DNA from: Candidatus Heimdallarchaeota archaeon
Lineage (GTDB): Archaea; Asgardarchaeota; Heimdallarchaeia; Heimdallarchaeales; Kariarchaeaceae
Direction: 5' to 3'
NCBI GenBank assembly: GCA_030149205.1
Contig: JASBSB010000006.1
Span: 62,001-126,000, forward strand
DNA: 64,000 nucleotides
The notes below the pieces were generated by a model. That model did no database searches and had not been told where the DNA came from. It was given only the letters and a program-made list of their open reading frames with translations. This document shows, in pieces, positions 35,973 to 44,963 of the stretch. A program made the position numbers and the translations under genes. How positions within the stretch are numbered: position 1 is the stretch's first letter; every line of letters starts with the position of its first letter.

Positions 35973-36096
35973 AAATTTACTATTTTCAGACAACTGTTTA
36001 ATTGATTTGTTTTATAACTAGATAAAATTCTACTCAATTTAAAGATGGATAAAGAATGACTTTAAATATTGCGTATAAACCTAGTTAAATTAAGCA

Positions 36097-36855
36097 ATGG
36101 ATACCGACATTCAAAGCAATGAAGATTTATCAGTCTCGATAGCAGGTCTGATGGATATAATTCATTCCGGAAATGACTTAATGATCAGACACGCGAGTGA
36201 AAGATATGACACTTTGAAAAAAGTTCTTAGCTCTATAAATTTAAATTCACCCCTTGGTGTAGAAGTCCTCAAGCTGGTCATGTCAGAATTGGTGAACCTT
36301 CAATCTGAGTTCAAGGGAAATCAACTCCAACATGAGATCGTTAGTGTCTTTTCTAGTAATTTTCAAGGGACAGATGTTGAAGACGTATTTGAAAAGTTCC
36401 CTCACCTGTTTGAAAGATTAGAAACTGGTGTTGCAATGGAGGAGGCTCTTGCAGAAGAGGTTTTGAGACAGGAACAGAATATTCAAAACAGAGATGAGTT
36501 AATCAGCATCCTTGAAGAAGATATAGCACTCATGGAAGTCGAGGTAGAGAGAACGATAACAGAGGTTCAATCACTGCATTTTCAGGGCGATGCATTTGAA
36601 AGGCAGATTGATGAGTTAGAGAGACTATTTATCAAAGACCCCAGATACCGAGTGGTTGCACTAATCAGTAAGTATCCTAAGGGATTAACATTTTCTCAAC
36701 TCAGCAACCGACTTAACCTTAAGCTTACTCACTGTATGAATGTGGTAATCTCTCTTGAGAAACAAAATCTATTGATTCGTGAAGGAAACCTTGTAAAACC
36801 CATTTTGGGAGAAAACGAAAGGAAAATCAGACGCAAGTTAATCGTTAACTACTGA
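36097..36855 (+). CDS. Coiled-coil protein with C-terminal winged helix
   Basis: Unrecognised protein of 252 residues. The first 115 residues are helical and acidic. A coiled coil follows (about 118-185, with a heptad-rich Glu-Asp-Ile-Ala-Leu-Met-Glu-Val-Glu-Val-Glu). The last 65 residues form a winged helix: Tyr-Arg-Val-Val-Ala-Leu-Ile-Ser-Lys-Tyr-Pro-Lys-Gly-Leu-Thr, a Ser-Gln-Leu-Ser-Asn-Arg-Leu helix, then a basic wing and tail. It could bind DNA as a dimer, or be a structural or complex-assembly protein. A TATA-like element (36061-36080) lies upstream. It precedes the acyl-CoA dehydrogenase by 85 bases, but that gene has its own AT-rich element. Confidence 0.55.
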   Translation: MDTDIQSNEDLSVSIAGLMDIIHSGNDLMIRHASERYDTLKKVLSSINLNSPLGVEVLKLVMSELVNLQSEFKGNQLQHEIVSVFSSNFQGTDVEDVFEKFPHLFERLETGVAMEEALAEEVLRQEQNIQNRDELISILEEDIALMEVEVERTITEVQSLHFQGDAFERQIDELERLFIKDPRYRVVALISKYPKGLTFSQLSNRLNLKLTHCMNVVISLEKQNLLIREGNLVKPILGENERKIRRKLIVNY

Positions 36856-36940
36856 GATGAAAAAGTAAATCAATACTAAATTTGTCTATAACACTGCTTT
36901 TAGAGTGCAATATTTTTATTTTGGGGTGTTCTAGTCACCT

Positions 36941-38071
36941 ATGGACTTTGAACTCTCTGAAGATGAGAAACTAATACTTGATGCTGTAAGATCAGTAGTC
37001 AATGATAAGGTTCGACCATTGTCAACAAAGGTTGACGATGAGAGCTACTTCCCTCATGAAAATATTGAGGCATTAGGAGAGTTAGGATTGTTTGGATCGA
37101 TACTTCATCAAGAATATGGTGGAGCAGATGCAAGTAGCCTGACTTATTCATTAATTCTGGAAGAAATTGCAAAAGCATGTGCTTCAACCAGTGTAATTAG
37201 CTCTGTAACAACCATGGTAGGATTAGCAATTCAGAGAGAGGGATCACCAGAACAGAAATCTAAATGGATTCCTAAGATAATAAACGGAGAGGTAATTGGT
37301 GCATTTTGTTTAACAGAGTCACAAGCTGGAAGTGACCCAAGTAACATGAAAACAAAAGCGAAAATTATTGGAGATACAATACATATCACAGGTCAAAAAT
37401 TATGGATAACAAATGCAAGTCATGCTGGAGTATTCTTAGTAATGGCTAAAGAAGACCCACATGGGATAAGCGCATTTTTAGTAGATTCAAAAAGCAAAGG
37501 GATCACTGTTAATTCACCTGAGAAAAAGATGGGGTTAAATGGTTCTCATACTTCTGCTGTTTATTTTGATGATGTTGAGATTCCACTTACAGAACGGCTT
37601 GGCAATCCAGGTCAAGGGTTAAGGATTGCTTTGAAAAGTCTAGACACTGGAAGAATCGGAATTGCCTCTCAGGCACTCGGAATTGGAGAAGCCGCCTTTG
37701 AAATCGCGAGAGAATACGCGAGGGACAGAGTACAATTTGGTAGACCCATTCATGAATTTCAAGCTGTTGGGTTCAGAATTGCGGAGATGAGAATGAAATT
37801 AGATGCCTCCAGACTATTAATTCAAAAAGCCTGTTGGATGAGAGACAAAGGACTTAATCATACGATGGAAAGTAGCATTGCAAAGGCATTTTCAACTGAA
37901 GCAGCAGAATGGGTCACCTCTGCCGCAATAAAAACACTTGGAGGTATGGGGTTTTCTAAAGAATTCCCCTTGGAACGGTATCACAGAGATATTCAAGCAA
38001 CATTGATTTACGAAGGAACCAATGATATACAACGATTGGTAATTAAAAGATCTATCTTTAGAGGAACCTAA
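36941..38071 (+). CDS. Acyl-CoA dehydrogenase
   Basis: FAD-dependent enzyme that introduces the 2,3-double bond in acyl-CoA thioesters, the first step of beta-oxidation. At 376 residues the family domains are complete: the N-terminal helical domain, the middle beta domain with Phe-Cys-Leu-Thr-Glu-Ser-Gln-Ala-Gly-Ser-Asp, and the C-terminal helical domain with Arg-Val-Gln-Phe-Gly-Arg-Pro-Ile. The catalytic base is the Glu of Tyr-Glu-Gly-Thr-Asn-Asp-Ile-Gln-Arg, the arrangement of short- and medium-chain enzymes. Electrons would go to ETF, which is not in the window. A 3-hydroxybutyryl-CoA dehydrogenase lies 23 kb away. The mRNA is probably leaderless, with an AT-rich element about 27 bases upstream. 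Confidence 0.93.
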   Translation: MDFELSEDEKLILDAVRSVVNDKVRPLSTKVDDESYFPHENIEALGELGLFGSILHQEYGGADASSLTYSLILEEIAKACASTSVISSVTTMVGLAIQREGSPEQKSKWIPKIINGEVIGAFCLTESQAGSDPSNMKTKAKIIGDTIHITGQKLWITNASHAGVFLVMAKEDPHGISAFLVDSKSKGITVNSPEKKMGLNGSHTSAVYFDDVEIPLTERLGNPGQGLRIALKSLDTGRIGIASQALGIGEAAFEIAREYARDRVQFGRPIHEFQAVGFRIAEMRMKLDASRLLIQKACWMRDKGLNHTMESSIAKAFSTEAAEWVTSAAIKTLGGMGFSKEFPLERYHRDIQATLIYEGTNDIQRLVIKRSIFRGT

Positions 38072-38171
38072 GTACTTGATTTTATTGGGTTACTTGATTT
38101 TATTGGTTCTGTAGATCTACCAGAGCCATTCAGTTGGTTTAATGTTCAAATTCATGAGTTGGGAAGATGTA

Positions 38172-39653
38172 CTAGAACTGCAGAGTTGCATCAATAGATA
38201 GGATTCCAAGAATATTCTCATAACTACGGAAAGGATTTACAAAAACATAAGAATCAGACAGATCTAAATTATTTAAATAGGTTATAATAAAATTTTTCAA
38301 TTCGTCAGTTAGTTTAATCTCTCGGTGATAAAGAAGTTGCGTCAAACTCTCGTGAACTCCAAAAATGGATAACGACGGAATTTCAAGGAGTTTTATTGTT
38401 AATTTGTCTAACGAGAGGGACTCCTTATGTAATTCTTTCTCATTCCTCCACACATTAAGTAGAATTAACCTTTCCACCAAAAAGATAGGTACATTCAATG
38501 ACCCTGTTAAAGTAGAAAATACCTCTGGGATAATAAATTTCAACCCTTCAGGGAATCTATAAGCTAATGTGCTATCATAGAACAAAAGAAGGTTCCTTAA
38601 TGATTTACTTGTGAACTGTTGATTTATATTTGTAATTACAGAATCATTTGAGGTAAGTGACAAATTCCGGACATTTTCAAGCAGAAGAATAAGGATTTGG
38701 TTTATGAGATCTGCTCTTAGGTTCTCCACACCATCCACCTCAGGATAATTTTCACAATAATTTAGAATAACCACGAGCGTATCTATCTGTGAGAATTTGT
38801 AATAATATTTTAATTCACAGTCTTCACCAAAAATGAAATTGAAAATACCCGAGAAGAGGTCAAAAATTTTAGATAGGTTATCTTGAGAAACCCCCTCTCC
38901 AAATAGCTGAGGTAACAAATCTCTAATATTATTCAGTATTTCTAATATACGATTTTCAATTACAAAGTAAAATTTGCTGACACCCTCAACTGAATTAATT
39001 AACTTGTCTTGGTCATTGCAGAGAATTTTGGCATATGAACCCAAGGCTTGATTAAAATTGATGAGTGAACTATTAGGATCAGATTCTGAAATATTGATAA
39101 ATTCAGATGTTTTTTGTAATATGCTGTCCAATATCTTGATTGCCTCAAGCAATGAAAAAATACCTAAACTACCCTCTAATTTAAGCAGGGTTTGAACTAT
39201 TTTTGTGTACTCTTCCTTGCTATCTGTTTTCAAGAGTCTCGCTATAGCATAATAAATAAGTTTGTAATTGCTATTTTTAAATTTTTGATGAAAAATTTTG
39301 ATGATTTCATAGCTAGTTAACTCACAATGCAAGAACAATGAGTCATTGTCCTTTTTGTTGTATTGAAAAGGGTACTTTATTTCTTCTAAAACTGTCTCAG
39401 GTATAGATTCAACCCCCACTGTGAGGTCTGTGACTGAAGAGTCAATGGGAATTTCATTCTGAAATATATTCTTAAATATGCCATTCATAAATCGTCTCTG
39501 TTGTCTGGTTATTGACAGCTCATGTACCATAAATGTTAATCCACACTGACTTATAATAAGGGCTCGGGGGGAGAGGTCACCGAATGTATTCACCCATCTC
39601 AAATTTCTTCCCACTATTGAATTACTATATTTCATTGAACACTTAGCAATCAT
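38172..39653 (-). CDS. Large helical protein of unknown function
   Basis: Unrecognised protein of 493 residues. The first 80 residues contain beta-like segments with a short basic motif (Thr-Arg-Gln-Gln-Arg-Arg-Phe). The rest appears almost wholly alpha-helical, with many Leu/Ile-rich amphipathic helices, in a way that recalls repeat-scaffold proteins, though I cannot identify HEAT or TPR repeats. No signal peptide or membrane helix is seen. The first ATG is at 39653, and a second at 39635 fits better with the TATA-like TTTTTAAAATT near 39668-39678. It diverges from the haem O synthase gene with only 28 bases between, so the two share a promoter region. Confidence 0.5.
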   Translation of the reverse strand: MIAKCSMKYSNSIVGRNLRWVNTFGDLSPRALIISQCGLTFMVHELSITRQQRRFMNGIFKNIFQNEIPIDSSVTDLTVGVESIPETVLEEIKYPFQYNKKDNDSLFLHCELTSYEIIKIFHQKFKNSNYKLIYYAIARLLKTDSKEEYTKIVQTLLKLEGSLGIFSLLEAIKILDSILQKTSEFINISESDPNSSLINFNQALGSYAKILCNDQDKLINSVEGVSKFYFVIENRILEILNNIRDLLPQLFGEGVSQDNLSKIFDLFSGIFNFIFGEDCELKYYYKFSQIDTLVVILNYCENYPEVDGVENLRADLINQILILLLENVRNLSLTSNDSVITNINQQFTSKSLRNLLLFYDSTLAYRFPEGLKFIIPEVFSTLTGSLNVPIFLVERLILLNVWRNEKELHKESLSLDKLTIKLLEIPSLSIFGVHESLTQLLYHREIKLTDELKNFIITYLNNLDLSDSYVFVNPFRSYENILGILSIDATLQF

Positions 39654-39681
39654 TCTTAAACCATAATTTTAAAAATCAGAT

Positions 39682-40626
39682 GTGGAGTACTCCAGCGTAG
39701 AACCGAGTTTTAGTTTTCAAAATTGGAAATATTATGTTGATATTATGAAGCCAAGAGTGGTGTTTTTACTTGTTCTGTCTGCTGTGGCGGGGTATTTCAC
39801 AGGTGCAACAGTCACTGGCTCAATTGACTGGTTTAAGGTGTTCTTAGTTATTTTTGCAGGATATCTCTCAAGTGGGGGAGCCAACGCTGTAAATTCATGG
39901 TTTGACAGAGATATTGATAAGATAATGTACAGGACAAAACAACGACCAATACCAGAACATAAGATCTCTGCAAACAGCGCTATTCTGTGGGCTATTATTT
40001 CAATAATATTGGGGGTTGGTCTGGCTTATTTCACTTTAAATCCCTTATCAGCCTTAATGATGTTAATAGGAGCAATATGGTACTCAATATTCTACACCAT
40101 GATTCTGAAAAGGAGAACCAGATGGAATATTATATGGGGAGGATTAGCAGGAACATTTCCTGTTTATGCAGGGTGGGCAGCTGCCACGAATTCACTTTCC
40201 TATTACTTTCCATGGTTAATAGGTTTAACCGTCTGGATTTGGATTCCTCTTCATTTCTGGGCCTTGGCAATCAGATTAAGAAAAGAGTATGAAGAGGTAA
40301 ATGTTCCGATGTTGCCAGTTGTAATTGGAGTAGAAAAGACAGTCCCATATATCGCTACAGCAGGTATTTTACTCTCTCTGGTTGTAACTTTATTGATATT
40401 TATTGAAACAACAAGCTTCTTATACCTTATCCTTGTCACGCCACTTACATTATGGATGTTAAAATACACCTTAAATGTGATCAGGCAACCAACAGAAGAA
40501 AATTCTTGGAGCTTGTTTAAGGTATCAAATATCTACCTCGTCTTGGTAGATTTTATTCTAATTCTTGATGCAATATTGTTCGTTCTTTTGAAAATCCCAG
40601 CTTTCGGTTATTTCAACATCATTTGA
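39682..40626 (+). CDS. ctaB: Protohaem IX farnesyltransferase (haem O synthase)
   Basis: Integral membrane prenyltransferase that adds a farnesyl group to haem b, making haem O for the oxidase. At 314 residues it has about nine membrane helices. The first prenyl-diphosphate motif reads Asn-Ala-Val-Asn-Ser-Trp-Phe-Asp-Arg-Asp-Ile-Asp, followed by Met-x-Arg-Thr-Lys-x-Arg-Pro, which is specific to the CtaB/CyoE branch of the UbiA family. The second motif region includes Trp-Ile-Trp-Ile-Pro-Leu-His-Phe-Trp. The start is GTG. The cox structural genes follow on the same strand after 417 bases. No haem A synthase (CtaA) is seen in the window. Confidence 0.93.
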   Translation: MEYSSVEPSFSFQNWKYYVDIMKPRVVFLLVLSAVAGYFTGATVTGSIDWFKVFLVIFAGYLSSGGANAVNSWFDRDIDKIMYRTKQRPIPEHKISANSAILWAIISIILGVGLAYFTLNPLSALMMLIGAIWYSIFYTMILKRRTRWNIIWGGLAGTFPVYAGWAAATNSLSYYFPWLIGLTVWIWIPLHFWALAIRLRKEYEEVNVPMLPVVIGVEKTVPYIATAGILLSLVVTLLIFIETTSFLYLILVTPLTLWMLKYTLNVIRQPTEENSWSLFKVSNIYLVLVDFILILDAILFVLLKIPAFGYFNII

Positions 40627-40769
40627 ATCACTATACCGATATAGAGAGTTAAACAACTACCCAATTTAATTTGGAAATTGCACAATATTTAGAGGGTTTC
40701 TAATTTTTTCAATTTTCAAATATTTTTATCATTAAGATTGTACAAATTTTACTAAAAAAATTAATAATA

Positions 40770-40789
40770 GAATTAATTACTATTAATTC
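40770..40789. promoter_or_regulatory. Inverted repeat GAATTAAT-N4-ATTAATTC upstream of cox genes
   Basis: Perfect 8-base arms with a TACT loop in the region between ctaB and coxB. It lies over 200 bases before the cox TATA element, so it could equally be part of the ctaB 3' end. All but two pairs are A-T, which weakens the case. Confidence 0.3.
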
Positions 40790-40995
40790 AGTATATATTT
40801 TCTATTAGTACTTATTTATTTGAAAATATGTCAATTAACGCAAATCGTCTATTGGATTTTTGTAATTTTTGACATACATTTTTTTACTTGTCTTAGTATA
40901 GTCCGATATTAGCCCATCTTGATTGGGTTATTATTAGATTTTTGAAAAATAGAACCCTGTGACAATCTTTGAATCTTACAATGTCAAAAGATTAG

Positions 40996-41003
40996 CTTAT
41001 AAG
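40996..41003 (+). promoter_or_regulatory. TATA box for the cox operon
   Basis: CTTATAAG, centred 45 bases before the coxB start. Transcription would begin near 41025, leaving a leader of about 20 bases that contains the AAAGGTGA ribosome-binding site at 41032-41039. Confidence 0.45.
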
Positions 41004-41043
41004 GGAGTATTTTTAACGACGACTAACAACAAAAGGTGAAAAT

Positions 41044-41724
41044 TTGAAACAGAAAGTTATTAGCTTCATTTCAATCATGGGATTCCTTATCTCAATGACC
41101 ATCAAAAATGTAAGTGGTGCTCAAGATCCTTATTATAGGACCTTTCAGTATCTTTTCGATCTTCAACTTTGGATATCGATATTTTTATTGGTGGCATTAT
41201 TGATTACTTCATTTTATCTAATGATAAAATATAGGGCGAGTAATACGGAATCAAAACACGTGAAGAACAAATTTCATTCAAGTAATTTAGAGATTTTATG
41301 GACTGTACTTGCAACAATTCTTGCATTGTGGTTATTTTTCTTAACTATAGGTCCAGTTACAACATTTGCTAAAGCAAACAATAAACATGCAGATGTAATT
41401 GTAAAGGTCAGAGGATATCAATTTTACTGGAATATCACGGTTGGAGATCAACCTTGGGTCACAGGGGTAAATTTTACCACTGGTGCATATAACAAAATTG
41501 TTTTTGATCATACCAAGACCTATCTACTGGAGATTACAGCTGATGTGGCTGGTGTGATACATAGTTTCTATGTCCCGAAACTAGGGTTTAAAGCAGATGC
41601 AGTACCAGGACACACCAACTATGTTTATTTATCAAATCTAGTGCCTGGTGTTTATGATGTAACTTGCGCAGAATTTTGTGGTGCTGGTCATTACAACATG
41701 CCTGCGAGGATAACGGTGATTTAA
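41044..41724 (+). CDS. coxB: Cytochrome c oxidase subunit II
   Basis: Carries the CuA electron entry site of the haem-copper oxidase. A signal-like first helix, then two membrane helices (about 37-60 and 80-100), are followed by the cupredoxin domain. CuA ligands are all visible: His in Val-Ile-His-Ser-Phe-Tyr-Val-Pro, then Cys-Ala-Glu-Phe-Cys-Gly, and His and Met in Gly-His-Tyr-Asn-Met-Pro. The acidic patch includes Tyr-Gln-Phe-Tyr-Trp for electron entry. No cytochrome c domain is fused. Start is TTG with AAAGGTGA five bases before it. The next gene starts directly after the stop codon. Confidence 0.96.
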   Translation: MKQKVISFISIMGFLISMTIKNVSGAQDPYYRTFQYLFDLQLWISIFLLVALLITSFYLMIKYRASNTESKHVKNKFHSSNLEILWTVLATILALWLFFLTIGPVTTFAKANNKHADVIVKVRGYQFYWNITVGDQPWVTGVNFTTGAYNKIVFDHTKTYLLEITADVAGVIHSFYVPKLGFKADAVPGHTNYVYLSNLVPGVYDVTCAEFCGAGHYNMPARITVI

Positions 41725-43260
41725 ATGGCGACACTCAAGAGACCTTCCTATTGGTTCATGGATTACCGCAAGCTATTTGGTACCATCGATCACAAACAGA
41801 TTGGAATGCTTTACATGGTGTTTGCTGCTGTAAATCTAACAGTCGCAGGCTATTACGCACTTCTAATTAGAACAGAACTATTCAATGTTGGATTGGACGG
41901 ATTTATATCTCCTGCAAATTATGGAAGTATTTTTACAATGCATGGAACGGCGATGATCTTCTTGGTCATTATGCCAATGGGTGCTGGATTTGGGAATTAT
42001 TTGATCCCACTGATGATTGGTGCAAAAGACTTGTATTGGCCGCGATGGAACAATATCGCATTTTGGATGCTTATTCCTGGAGCTAGTTTTGTTTGGATGA
42101 GTGAAGCACCAATAGGTTGGACCGCTTATCCCCCACTGTCAACCACTGTTGATTCTACAAATCTTTGGATCATAGGTTTAATAATTGTTGGTACATCATC
42201 TATAATAGGGGCAATAAACTTCTTTTTGACCATATTTAATTTAAGAAAACCTGGGTTGGGTATGATGGATCTGGATTTATTTTCATGGGCAATCTTATTT
42301 ACCTCCTTTATTCAGTTATTTGCAACTCCTATCATTACAACTGCCTTGGTTATGCTTCTATTTGAAAGAATTGCTGGAGCTCCATTTTTTACAATCACTT
42401 ATGGCTCATCATCACTTTTATGGCAGCACATCTTTTGGAGTTACAGTCACCCTGCTGTGTACATAATGATCCTTCCTGCAATGGGAATTATATCTGTGAT
42501 TATTGGAAGATTTTCTCAGAACCATATTTTTGGTAAGTCATCAATGATTTATTCAATGGGAGCTATTACTCTATTAGGTTTCATGGTTTGGGGACATCAC
42601 AATTTCACTGCTTCTCCAAATGCGGTTCCAAATTGGTTCTTTACATTCACAACCTTCCTTATTGCAATCCCTTCTGGGATTAAAACCTTTAATTGGATAC
42701 TTACAATGTATAAGGGATCTATTCACTTCGAACCACCTCTTCTGTTTGCTCTATCATTTATCTTAGGATTTATTTTAGGAGGGTTCTCAGGAGTAATTAT
42801 AAACACAATTCCTTTAGATTATTATTTTCATGACACCTACTTTGTAGTTGGGCATTTTCACTTCATCATAATTGGTGGAGGATTATCAGCTATAATCGGA
42901 GGAATCTACTTTATTTTCCCTGACGCTACAGGAAGAATGTATAACAAAAAAGCAGCTTACGTTCATTGGGCAATCTGGACAGTGGCCTTTATTGTAACTT
43001 TTGGAGGAATGAATGTGCTTGGGTACTTGAATCAACCAAGAAGATATGTGGATTATTCTGTGCTGTCAAACTATGCAGAGCTCGAATTCTGGCATCGTGT
43101 GACCACAATTGGTGCATATTTACAGGCACTGGCTTTTCTAATCGGATTCAGCAACCTGTTCTACAGTGCAATAAAGGGTCCTAAGGTTGGTGATAAACCT
43201 TATTCAATTGAAAATCCACAATTCTGGCCCTTAGAGACCAAGGAGGAATCTAGCCAATGA
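41725..43260 (+). CDS. coxA: Cytochrome c oxidase subunit I, A2-like
   Basis: Catalytic subunit, 511 residues and 12 membrane helices. Low-spin haem ligands are His in Met-His-Gly-Thr-Ala-Met and His in Gly-His-Phe-His-Phe-Ile, the latter motif also giving the high-spin haem ligand. CuB ligands are the His of Ser-His-Pro-Ala-Val-Tyr, with its cross-linked Tyr, and the His-His of Gly-His-His-Asn-Phe. Helix VI reads Tyr-Ser-His-Pro-Ala-Val-Tyr, so the Glu of the A1 type is replaced and the Tyr-Ser pair of the A2 type is present. A proton-pumping A2 enzyme is inferred. It overlaps coxC by four bases. Confidence 0.97.
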   Translation: MATLKRPSYWFMDYRKLFGTIDHKQIGMLYMVFAAVNLTVAGYYALLIRTELFNVGLDGFISPANYGSIFTMHGTAMIFLVIMPMGAGFGNYLIPLMIGAKDLYWPRWNNIAFWMLIPGASFVWMSEAPIGWTAYPPLSTTVDSTNLWIIGLIIVGTSSIIGAINFFLTIFNLRKPGLGMMDLDLFSWAILFTSFIQLFATPIITTALVMLLFERIAGAPFFTITYGSSSLLWQHIFWSYSHPAVYIMILPAMGIISVIIGRFSQNHIFGKSSMIYSMGAITLLGFMVWGHHNFTASPNAVPNWFFTFTTFLIAIPSGIKTFNWILTMYKGSIHFEPPLLFALSFILGFILGGFSGVIINTIPLDYYFHDTYFVVGHFHFIIIGGGLSAIIGGIYFIFPDATGRMYNKKAAYVHWAIWTVAFIVTFGGMNVLGYLNQPRRYVDYSVLSNYAELEFWHRVTTIGAYLQALAFLIGFSNLFYSAIKGPKVGDKPYSIENPQFWPLETKEESSQ

Positions 43261-44192
43261 ATGAAGATACTCAGGATCATTCAAATGAAGGTCATCATGA
43301 CCATATTAGTATGATGTCACCATTTATTGGACTATCATTTGGGTTAGTTGGGTTCTCTCTGCTATCCTTTGCACAAAATAACCTTGTTATGGGGTTAGGA
43401 ATGGCAGCTCTTTTTATAATCGTGCTAGCTGTGTTTGTAGTTCACGAAATTAGACAAAGAAAAGCAGCATGGGATGAAAGACAGATCGCATTAAAGGATC
43501 AAAGTCATTCTGCAACCTTCATGGGTAAGAAAATGTGGATGTGGATATTCCTAATATCTGAAGTTGTATTCTTCACCATTCTTATTGGGATTTCATTTTC
43601 ATTAAGACTTGTGAACGATCCATCTCTAGGGTTTCAAGATGTCGCTAGGTTCTGTGGTATACCGACCAACACAAAACTCTTCAATATTGGAGACTTTCCA
43701 AAAGGCTGGGTAGATTCAGAGGGTAAGACTCCAAGAGAGATATTGAACATCTGGGTGACCACAATTAATACCTTCATACTCATTGTTAGTAGCTATACCA
43801 TGGTAAAGGCTCATGAACAAGCAGAACATAAAAACTTCTTAGGACAGAAAGATGGAAAGGATCTTTTCTTTAAGCTGGGAGCTGGTAAACTTCTTTTGGT
43901 TACTGCAGCAATTGGTGCCATCTTTTTAGGAGTGCAAATTTATGAATACACCTTGCTGATCACCCGTGATCACTTCACACTTGGGTCAGGATTGTTTGGA
44001 GCCACATTTTATCTTCAGACTGGATTTCATGGTGCTCACGTTCTAGGTGGTATAATACTATTACTCTTGATGGCATACAAAACTTTCTCAAACGGAATGG
44101 AAGATGCCAGTGATATTGAGTTAGCAGGACTTTATTGGCACTTTATTGACGTGGTTTGGGTTATGCTCTTTACCATCGTCTATTTAATATAG
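43257..44192 (+). CDS. coxC: Cytochrome c oxidase subunit III
   Basis: Core subunit III, 311 residues, predicted to have seven membrane helices. The N-terminal region is His-rich and acidic (His-Ser-Asn-Glu-Gly-His-His-Asp-His). Family marks include Trp-Ile-Phe-Leu-Ile-Ser-Glu-Val-Val-Phe-Phe near residue 100 and the C-terminal Gly-Phe-His-Gly-Ala-His-Val and Tyr-Trp-His-Phe-Ile-Asp-Val-Val-Trp. An extra loop of about 55 residues between the second and third core helices includes a short Cys-containing stretch. Its ATG overlaps the coxA stop as ATGA, so translation is coupled. Confidence 0.95.
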   Translation: MNEDTQDHSNEGHHDHISMMSPFIGLSFGLVGFSLLSFAQNNLVMGLGMAALFIIVLAVFVVHEIRQRKAAWDERQIALKDQSHSATFMGKKMWMWIFLISEVVFFTILIGISFSLRLVNDPSLGFQDVARFCGIPTNTKLFNIGDFPKGWVDSEGKTPREILNIWVTTINTFILIVSSYTMVKAHEQAEHKNFLGQKDGKDLFFKLGAGKLLLVTAAIGAIFLGVQIYEYTLLITRDHFTLGSGLFGATFYLQTGFHGAHVLGGIILLLLMAYKTFSNGMEDASDIELAGLYWHFIDVVWVMLFTIVYLI

Positions 44193-44205
44193 GAGGAATT
44201 ACAAA

Positions 44206-44511
44206 ATGGCAACAGAAGTTTCAACAAACGTTCAACACGAACATCCACCAAGACCATATTTTAAGATTTTAATAATCTTAGCAGTTATTACTGCAATTGA
44301 AGTAACTACAAGTGAATTAGGGATTCCTGCATATGGAGCAGCAATCATAGCCTGGTTATTGATTGTAATGGCTTTAATTAAAGCAGTAACAATTATTGCT
44401 TTCTACATGCACATAAAGTATGAAAAGAGCCCACTTAAGGTGTTTTCAATCACCTTTGTAATTCCATTCCTGATGAGTTTCCTCGTGGCTTTCTTCCCAC
44501 TAGTTGGTTAA
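44206..44511 (+). CDS. coxD: Cytochrome c oxidase subunit IV (prokaryotic type)
   Basis: Small membrane protein of 101 residues with three helices, ending the cox operon. The central Glu-Val-Thr-Thr-Ser-Glu-Leu and the Phe-Tyr-Met-His-Ile-Lys-Tyr-Glu motif match the prokaryotic COX4/CtaF family that stabilises subunits I and III. A strong AGGAGGAATT site lies just before the ATG, 13 bases after coxC. An unrelated gene with its own TATA element follows. Confidence 0.88.
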   Translation: MATEVSTNVQHEHPPRPYFKILIILAVITAIEVTTSELGIPAYGAAIIAWLLIVMALIKAVTIIAFYMHIKYEKSPLKVFSITFVIPFLMSFLVAFFPLVG

Positions 44512-44555
44512 TTAGGGAAAAATAACTTTATATTTCTTACTTATTAATTTTTATT

Positions 44556-44879
44556 ATGAACACTGATAAATTAAACTCAGATTTTTTTATGAATAAATTA
44601 TTTGAAAGTGCACTAAAGGACAAGAAGATAACAAAGGAAGAGGATCTCCTCCTTAGATCTATAAAACTGAATCTTGACAATTACCTCAATTATCTTGATG
44701 AAGCTCTCTCTGATGGGATAATAAGTGTGTCAGAACATACTAAGCTTTTGGACCTTCAGAATATGATTTTCCAGGAGGCCGAAACCACAGCAAGAATAGA
44801 TCAAATTATTTCTGAGGATGAAGAATTGCTCTTGAATACCCTAAAAGGAGTTTTATTGAATCAAGACAATTACGAATAA
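44556..44879 (+). CDS. Small helical protein of unknown function
   Basis: Unrecognised protein of 107 residues, wholly helical, acidic, with no membrane segment. Two similar segments, Lys-Ile-Thr-Lys-Glu-Glu-Asp-Leu-Leu-Leu and Ile-Ile-Ser-Glu-Asp-Glu-Glu-Leu-Leu-Leu, suggest an internal duplication, with a third variant (Ile-Ile-Ser-Val-Ser-Glu-His) between them. This pattern recalls TerB-like helical bundles but I cannot confirm it. A TATA-like element at 44525-44534 gives a leaderless transcript independent of the cox operon. Confidence 0.55.
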   Translation: MNTDKLNSDFFMNKLFESALKDKKITKEEDLLLRSIKLNLDNYLNYLDEALSDGIISVSEHTKLLDLQNMIFQEAETTARIDQIISEDEELLLNTLKGVLLNQDNYE

Positions 44880-44963
44880 AATTTGTAATAGGAAAAATTT
44901 GATTTTTTAACTAATTTATTCATTACTGCATAAGCTTAAATTTACTCAAACAGATATATTAGT

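Larger units (their letters stand above)
40627..41043. other. AT-rich intergenic region before the cox operon
   Basis: The only gene-free stretch over 300 bases in the window. It contains T-rich runs just after ctaB that could end its transcript, an inverted repeat at 40770-40789, a TATA-like element at 40996-41003 and the coxB ribosome-binding site. I see no plausible small gene or structured RNA in it. Confidence 0.6.
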
